The notes below the pieces were generated by a model that saw nothing but the letters and a program-made list of their open reading frames with translations, was not told where the DNA came from and made no database searches. Of a stretch of DNA of 64,000 bases, positions 57,511-64,000 are shown piece by piece; the stretch's first letter is position 1, and each line of letters starts with the position of its first letter. The DNA is taken from the NCBI GenBank assembly GCA_010645155.1, contig CM021316.1, positions 534,841 through 598,840 of the forward strand, read 5' to 3'. The position numbers and the translations under genes were made by a program. Source of the DNA: Tigriopus japonicus. Lineage: Eukaryota > Arthropoda > Copepoda > Harpacticoida > Harpacticidae.

Positions 57511-58759
57511 GAAAGTAAAACTTCAATAACAAATGTCTCCGTTTGTTTTAAAGAAACATGATGGATGACGGTATTTTTTGTGTGTGAGGTCGAAGATATC
57601 CTTACAACTTGTCACGTTCCTGGACGAGAACCAACTTCTCTAATGTGCTTCTCTTATGGTTGACTAAACTAGCTCTTATTTTTTTAAAAAAATTTTAGGA
57701 ATCAAAAGCCAGAAAGTCCATAACAAGTGGAAAGAGGGAAGCAAAACAAAAAGAGACAGGCAACACAACACAGAAGAATCTCAGCTAACTTAATGTACCG
57801 TAGATAAGCCGAATGTTCACTTAGTCTTGAAAAGGCTACCCATTTGGGTTATAATGACTGTAACCGTTGATTTATGCTTTTATGCAACACGCCAAATGAT
57901 TATCCATTGTGAACTTGGCTGAAAAAGGAATGCTTTCATGTGCTGAAAGATAGTATAGAAGTTACCTTGATTCTGCTCGAAAATGGTTTGCCTGTAATTT
58001 TTTAAAGAAACATATCGGGGGAGACTTACATAAGGAAATCAAGCTATTACAATTTTAAGCACTTGGTATATTCAGGAAACAGGGAAAGAGATTACATTTA
58101 TTGATGTGGAAAATTAAGGACTCGGTATCATGACACAAATTTCCGATGAAGAAAGTTATAAAGAAAAATGACCACACTATTTTTAACATGCATTTCAAAA
58201 AATTTGAACACTTTCAGGAATGACATCTAAATCTAAAGGGCGCCTTTGGCCAAATTTTAGACAAGAAAAAACCATTTTTCCAATTGACCAAATAGTGCAA
58301 TGACTGGATGCTATCTATGGAAAAAGAAAACATTTCCTTTTTTTTGTACATGCACATCATTCACTTAAGCAGAAGGAGCATCTCTTCACAATGCCAATGA
58401 AGTTCCGCCTACTTTTTGAAGCAGCCTAAAGGAGGCAAACCTTTTCACTTGCATAGGTGCTTTTTTCTTCACTGTTCATGGCCAACTCGATTTCTCAATT
58501 GGACGTATGAGTGGGCAAAACAATGTCTGGGTTCAATTTTGGTCGTCGCCTTTGGCATTTTGCATGTGTACTTGGTACTTGGGTGCTTTTAGCCAACATT
58601 AACTTCTAGACTGGTACATTGAGGCGAAGCCACAACTTCCAGACCGACGGTGCACATACATTCTTTATTGGCAAGAGTTTTCGTCGGGCAACCGAGATGC
58701 TTCTACGAGGCTCCATTTTGCAGGCCTAGCCAAGGATGGCTCAAGCCAGGATTACTTTC

Positions 58760-58865
58760 AAAATACACACAAGGTCCGATTAGTACAATGGAAATTCAAC
58801 GGAACAATATATTTGTTGCAAAAACCTCACATTTTAGTACAGTGATCTGACCTAGTGTGTATTTT
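58760..58865. mobile_element. Palindromic MITE core, copy 2 (inverted)
   Basis: It is 106 bp and matches 15587-15692 in reverse orientation, with identical length and only scattered differences. The flanks (CCAAGGATGGCTCAAGCCAG on the left) also match the flanks of copy 1. Confidence 0.75.
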
Positions 58866-60773
58866 TGAATTCCGTCCTGAAGTACAGTGGTTCCTGGCCT
58901 AGCAATCAAGGTAGAGCCAGGTTCGAGAGCGGCACAAGAGTCGTTAGCAACTCAGTTGACTTCTTACAGGGAGGAAAATTTGTGTTTGTTTTGACTTTTG
59001 GAAGAAATCAAGCTTGCTTTTTTGGTAGTGATGCTATCTCTTCACTTGAAGAGAAAATAACTAAACGAAAAAAACTACCGAAATAAAAAAACTCAAGGTA
59101 TGAGTTTGACGTGCTTTTTCTTCTATTCAAGAAGTAATCCCATGTCATGCCATGCGAAGACGGCCAAGTAAGGGCCTTATGTTCTCCTTTCTCAATTGAC
59201 ATCAATTCATCTTTTAGATATTACTTTTTTGTTTCTTTGCATGGAGTCTCAATCGAAAGCAAAAAAGGTAATGCCTACGGCAAAGATAATCGAACCACAT
59301 CCTTTGCACTACTTCAAGCAACGCCTGATAAGGAGGTCAGTGCATAATGAAGAAAGCCTCATGTATGTGCTTTGTCACCAAAAATGTGTCTTGTTCTCGG
59401 ACTAATTCGGAGTTTGTTTTTATGATATGTTTTGAGCTCGAATTTTGGCAAAGTGTTTCAATATTGGACCTTGTTTAGGTTTTTGGGTCAGAAAGCTTAA
59501 ACACCATAGCCAGAGGTTTTGAAAGGCGAGATACGTAAACTCCGAGTCAAAAATGACAGACCTGAAGTAGTTTGTTGAACTCAGTCGGACATAACTTGTG
59601 AGTCATAGTATTCTGAGGTTGCACGCATTTTCAAAGTAACTTGGTGCACTTGGAGACGACAAAATATTCAATTTTAGTCAAGGCCCATTAGAGTCTCCGT
59701 GACATGATGCTTTTTAAAGAAGAGACCGGACTTGAAATCGGTTTTTGCATGTTTTTAATTATGGATAAATATCAGTCATTTGATTGAACAGAATCTAAAC
59801 TTTTAAATTTTTGGGAAACGGCTAGCACAATTTTTAACTACGAGAAGAGAAGCAGTTTTTGCTGTATTGTTATGAGTTTGTCTTTCGCAATACCAAGTCC
59901 CAGTTTCTGCCAAAAACTGTTTCAAGTGCATCATTTCGTGCCCATTTTAAGTGGTGCTAACGTTAATTTTTAGGTCTCGGTTCATTTTGCTGTTGAAACG
60001 TAATTGCTAAGGGCAATGGCCGTATCTTGACTCGTATGATCAATGTTTTAGCGAAATTTTCATATCGCTGTCGTTGGCATGAGGGCCGAGGCAAAGCATA
60101 TTTCGTTCAATAACCCTTGGTTCGACAACGCTGAAACAGCGTCTCAAAGATAATGGAGCCACTTAGTGGTCATACTAACCTAAGTACGAGACTTTACTCT
60201 AACCTTATGGCATGTCCAATGTGCAAATTCAGATGAAGTGGGGTAGATGATTTCAGACTTGGAGTTGACAAACTGCACCTCTGAGTCTAGACATGGCATG
60301 TTAATATTATTAATGAATGGTGATAAATCAGCGGCACGATGATTATTATTCTCCCACTTTGGCAAGCAAATGGCTTAGACAGCTTTGCAAAAAAGCAATC
60401 ATGGTCATATTTCAGATACATGGTCTTGAAGCTATTATGAAGTGCAGTAGACTTTGAAAAATGGTTTCATTAATAATTTGAAATGAATTTCTTTCATAAA
60501 CACTACACATTTAGGTTGTACAAAATACAATACGTACATTTTAACGCTGATATGATAAAGTAGCAATGAAAACACTTTTTTAGATGAACTGACAACTATT
60601 TATCGAGTACTATTCATTAAAGACCGTCACAAAAGGAGAGGTGTATCAATTACTTTTCAAATGTAATTAATTACAATTACTATTACTTTCAAAAATTTAT
60701 TGAAATACATTGAAATACATTATTTTTAGAACCCAAGTGGAACTTTCTTTTTTAATGCAAAATATGTATAGAG

Positions 60774-61115
60774 CAGGGGTAGGCAACCGGTGGGCCGCGG
60801 CCCTAATATGGGCCCAAGGGTGGTCTTTGGTGGGCCAGGAGCTATCGGGAATGTCCAAAATAGTGGGCCCGTGAGACATCCATAGTACTGTACTCGTGGG
60901 CCCAAAGCTCTTTGATCGTTGATTTGTGGGCCCCTGAACATACTAACGTCTGTTTGGTGGGCCCCAGACAACATGTAATCAAATTTGGTGGGCCCCTGAC
61001 AACATGTAATCAAATTTGGTGGGCCCCTGACAACATGTTATCAAATTTGGTGGGCCCCTGACAACATGTTATCAAATTTGGGGGGTATTGACACCAAAGT
61101 GGTTGCCAACCCCTG
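60774..61115. mobile_element. hAT-type MITE with internal 31-nt repeats
   Basis: The 342-bp, GC-rich element has ends CAGGGGTAGGCAACC and (inverted) CAGGGGTTGGCAACC. A perfect 8-bp duplication GTATAGAG flanks it (60766-60773 and 61116-61123). It contains four 31-nt units (GTGGGCCCCTGACAACATGT...) at about 60957-61080. Confidence 0.88.
60957..61080. repeat. Minisatellite, 31-nt unit x4, inside the hAT MITE
   Basis: There are four successive units beginning GTGGGCCCC[A/T]GACAACATGT and ending ATCAAATTTG, differing at only two or three positions. Confidence 0.85.
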
Positions 61116-62221
61116 GTATAGAGTATTTAAGACCTTTGAATTTTGGGTGAGTTAATTTTTATGCTGGAAATGTTGGGGAAATCTGTAACATGCTTAATCC
61201 TAGAACTTCTCATGCTGGTGGAAATGTAATTGTAATTGGTAATTGAAAAAATTTCAATTACATTGGTTAAAATGTTATTAGTTGGAATTACAATTACTTT
61301 GATCTCTAATGAAACTAATTACAATTACTTTGATCTCAAATGTAACTAATTACAATTACTTTGATCTCAAATGTAACTAATTGCAATTACTTTGATCTTA
61401 AATGTAATTAATTATATCATCTGTTTATTGCGATGCACCTCAGTCATGAGTTCGGTTACAAAAATACAGTGTCTAGTAGGGGTGACAGGCTCTTCACACC
61501 TCAGGCACATGCAGTTATGGGAGGGTTGGGTGTGAAATGTCTTCACATTGCAAGTTAGGTGGTGGTCAATGTCTTAAATTTCATACAATATTAGTCTCCA
61601 CTTGTCTGCGTCAAGAGGGATATTAAAAAGAGCTTTTCTTCGCCAGAAGTAAGAAGGAACTGAAGATAGAACAGAGAATTGAGTTGGGCATGGAAAATTG
61701 TTGAAGAAGGACAGGCTAAGGCCCAAGAATCCTTCACCTAGTGTCACAAGCGAGAACCTGTTTGGTGTTATGTGTTTTAGCCAATTTGATTTCAATTCTC
61801 CTATCCATCCGTGCATTAAGCGCCCTCTGCCTCATCTAGATGCGGACAAACAAACAGCTCAGAATGAAAAGCACTAAGCCATTTATTAAATTTTAAGTCT
61901 CATCTAGACGACTTGCTATCCACTACCTATGGACAGCATTAGTTCAGGGACTTTATCGAGTAGTTATTCCAACTCCCTTACAGACCAATGCTTTTATCAG
62001 ACATGACTTTTCCATACTCAGGTTTCATCTTTTTTTGACATTTACATGGAACGACATTCTGTGTACCCGTTAAAATCGGTTAACAAATGCAGACTAGAAT
62101 TGTAAACAAGAGAGTTTGGGAAAAAGAGACTGATATGAAGTCAAAAAAATCGGCAAACGCATGCGTAACTGATATTGAAAAATTCCCAATTTGATTATAT
62201 GACATCACTCTCAGACGACGA

Positions 62222-62500
62222 CCAAGCATTGAATTTGTTTTCCAAAAATTAAAATGGAACATGGGAACAAAAAATATACGCAAAATAATGAGCAAAACTC
62301 AAATATAATATTAGTTGATCAAGCTTCTCAGGTAAAACGAGTTTATAATGGGAGATCGAATTTTTGAAAAATCATATGTATTTTTCTTGATTTCTGAAGC
62401 ATGAAAGCACTCTAAGCAGACGAAGAGACATTGAATTTGTGGTCAAAAAATTAAAATGGAACATGGGAACAAAAATATACGCAAAATAAGGAGCAAAACT
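62222..62500 (+). repeat. Direct duplication of about 80 bp at the 5' side of the broken LINE
   Basis: The text ATTGAATTTG...AAAATGGAACATGGGAACAA...ATATACGCAAAATAA occurs at about 62228-62303 and again at about 62431-62500. This points to an internal rearrangement or to two insertions of the same family. Confidence 0.6.
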
Positions 62501-63620
62501 ACAGGAAGTTTAAACAATCCAAAAGACAAGACCACTTTCAAAAGTATCGAGAGCTTCAACACACATGCAACCAGGATATTAGGGAAGCAAAAGGAAGATG
62601 GATACAGTTGAAAATCCTGAGTGTTGATAATGGCAAGACGAAATGGCAAATCCTGAATGAAACCTTGAATAGAAGATCTCACAGCGACATACCCGTCAAA
62701 ATGTTTGTAGGCGGGGACTCGTATGAAAAAGAACAGAAGCATTCAATCATTTTTTCAAGCACATTGCTTCAACCATTCAACTCCAAGACAATGATAAACC
62801 GCCTGTTGTGTAGAGGATTGGCTGTCTTCGTTTCAAGAACATCTCCGAGATGGAAACTATTCAAGCAATAGAAAGTCTGAAGGCTAAGCCTAGTTCTGGA
62901 TTTGATCTGGTTTCTAATTGGAAGATGTGAACGGGTCGGTTTAATAAAGAGACGCGTATCATTCAACTAACATAACTTTATTTAGGTGTGGTCGAGACGG
63001 AGGTTAATGCCAAGATGGCAATGGAGAAAAGAGTTGGTTGGAAGAGCAGAAATGCTCGCTATTGGAATCAGGGAAGAAGTCGATAGTAAGAAGAAAATAT
63101 ATTCGATCATACCACTAATAAAATCTTGAAGTACGTGAAGTATCAAGTGTGTAAGCCCATTACATTTCTCATCAATGAAGCAATTTCAACCGGAACAACC
63201 CCAATGTGCTAGAAATTGACGAAAGTTGTTCCACTCTTTAAAGGAAAGGGTCCAAGAGATGCCTTGGCGTCTTACCGTCTAAAATCTCTCCGGCCAGCAA
63301 TTTCCAAGATATTTGAGAGAATCCTTCATACTTATCTTTCCACCCAATTTGAAGAACAACTCACAAAATCGCAACATGGTTTTCGCAAACATCATAATAC
63401 TGAACAGGCTATCATTTCTCTCGTCACTAAAATACAGGAAGCGAGAGCTCAGAAATTGAAATCAGGTGCCATTTTCTGCGACTTAGCTAAAGCTTTCGAC
63501 TCGGTTGATCATTGTTTACTAATGAAAAAATTGGAGCAATACGGAATGGATGGCATTTCTCTCAGACTAATCAACACTTACTTGAAAAATCGCATGACAA
63601 ATCCGCCCCCAAGGAAATAA
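62482..63620 (+). pseudogene. Broken LINE polyprotein (linker plus N-terminal half of the reverse transcriptase)
   Basis: From 62482 the frame gives the basic linker typical of LINEs (QNKEQNYRKFKQSKRQDHF, then KTKWQILNETLNRR and IPVKMFVGGDSYEKEQ). It shifts frame near 62750 and continues with MKP-like text ISEMETIQAIESLKAKPSSG, ending near 62930. About 150-200 bp of unrelated sequence follows. The RT resumes near 63125 (CKPITFLINEAISTGTTP, a stop, then KVVPLFKGKG) and runs open from 63216 with SQHGFRKHHNTEQA and the motif-A text CDLAKAFDSVDH until 63620. The YADD motif is missing. It is inactive. Confidence 0.75.
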
Positions 63621-64000
63621 TCCCTTAAATTTAGATCCAACTGTATGCTTAGTTACCCTCGGCACTTCAAAATACACCAATTCATGATCCTTGATTTTGC
63701 ATTACCTTAACCAGGGATAACCTATATAATAGTATAAATACTGGATACGAACTCGCGGAATTTCCTACCTCGCAACCTCACACGGATGAGGCCGAGAGTT
63801 CGTAAGTAAACAAGAAGTACAAACGGCCATGTTGGGAGCAGAAAATCAAACGGAAACGACCAAGAGTCCAAAAGATAGTGCGCCAATCGGGGTTTTCTGT
63901 GTTTCAAGCGGGTCCAGCCAAGTCCTAGCCTTGGTAAAGGTCAACCCCACGCCCCAAAATCAGTCTGATGTGGGTGTTTCGAAGACATTAAGTTCAGCCA

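Larger units (their letters stand above)
60640..61430. repeat. Older AATTACAATTAC-rich element, split by the hAT MITE
   Basis: The left part near 60650-60700 and the right part 61205-61425 carry the same AATTACAATTAC text as the MITE at 35146-35922. The right part includes about three ~32-nt tandem units with CTTTGATCTCAAATGTAACT. No target duplication could be seen. Confidence 0.45.
57511..62221. other. Intergenic region downstream of CUB2b
   Basis: It holds the palindromic MITE copy at 58760-58865, a block at 59440-59580 similar to 47160-47330, the AATTACAATTAC element and the hAT MITE at 60774-61115. No supported host gene is seen; all frames are short and featureless. Confidence 0.5.

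Overview
This is AT-rich animal nuclear DNA, most likely from an arthropod and plausibly a copepod crustacean. Reasons: multi-exon genes with GT-AG introns, AATAAA signals after the stop codons, abundant LINEs, tRNA-derived SINEs and MITEs, and a family of secreted CUB-like proteins of a kind common in arthropods. Two homologous introns begin with GA instead of GT. As I recall, GA and GG donors are common in the copepod Eurytemora affinis, and this is the main reason for the copepod suggestion. The species is not identified. || Layout: four complete, in-frame genes of one family can be rebuilt exon by exon. They form two divergent (head-to-head) pairs. Pair 1 is CUB1a (minus, 20214 to 1629) and CUB2a (plus, 20875 to 36084), with 660 bp between start codons. 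Pair 2 is CUB1b (minus, 50159 to 41708) and CUB2b (plus, 50930 to 57419), with 770 bp between start codons. CUB1a and CUB1b share one architecture: 17 coding exons, 436 and 435 aa. CUB2a and CUB2b share another: 15 coding exons, 404 and 399 aa. Most exon lengths and all phases match between partners. The locus is therefore a duplicated bidirectional gene pair. || All four proteins start with a signal peptide and carry a small cysteine-rich module ending in a GF-G-V/I-CC motif, a CUB-like module, and a C-terminal conserved beta-rich region. They should be extracellular. No catalytic motif is visible. Each gene contains two very small internal exons (18 and 16 nt in type 2; 21 and 17 nt in type 1). 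|| Introns and intergenic DNA are crowded with mobile elements. They include one apparently intact, relatively GC-rich APE-type LINE in intron 8 of CUB2a, with a possible 11-bp target duplication. There are also several decayed CR1/Jockey-like LINE tails, SINEs whose 3' tails match LINE tails in this window, and at least four hAT-type MITEs with perfect 8-bp target duplications. Two copies of one long MITE each carry a different nested insertion, and one of those insertions is a foldback element with terminal arrays of GGTCAC repeats. Minisatellites include 36-nt, 28/29-nt, 31-nt and 10-nt units. || From 36.1 to 41.6 kb and from 57.5 to 62.2 kb I see no convincing host gene. The window ends in a broken LINE reverse transcriptase (62.5-63.6 kb).
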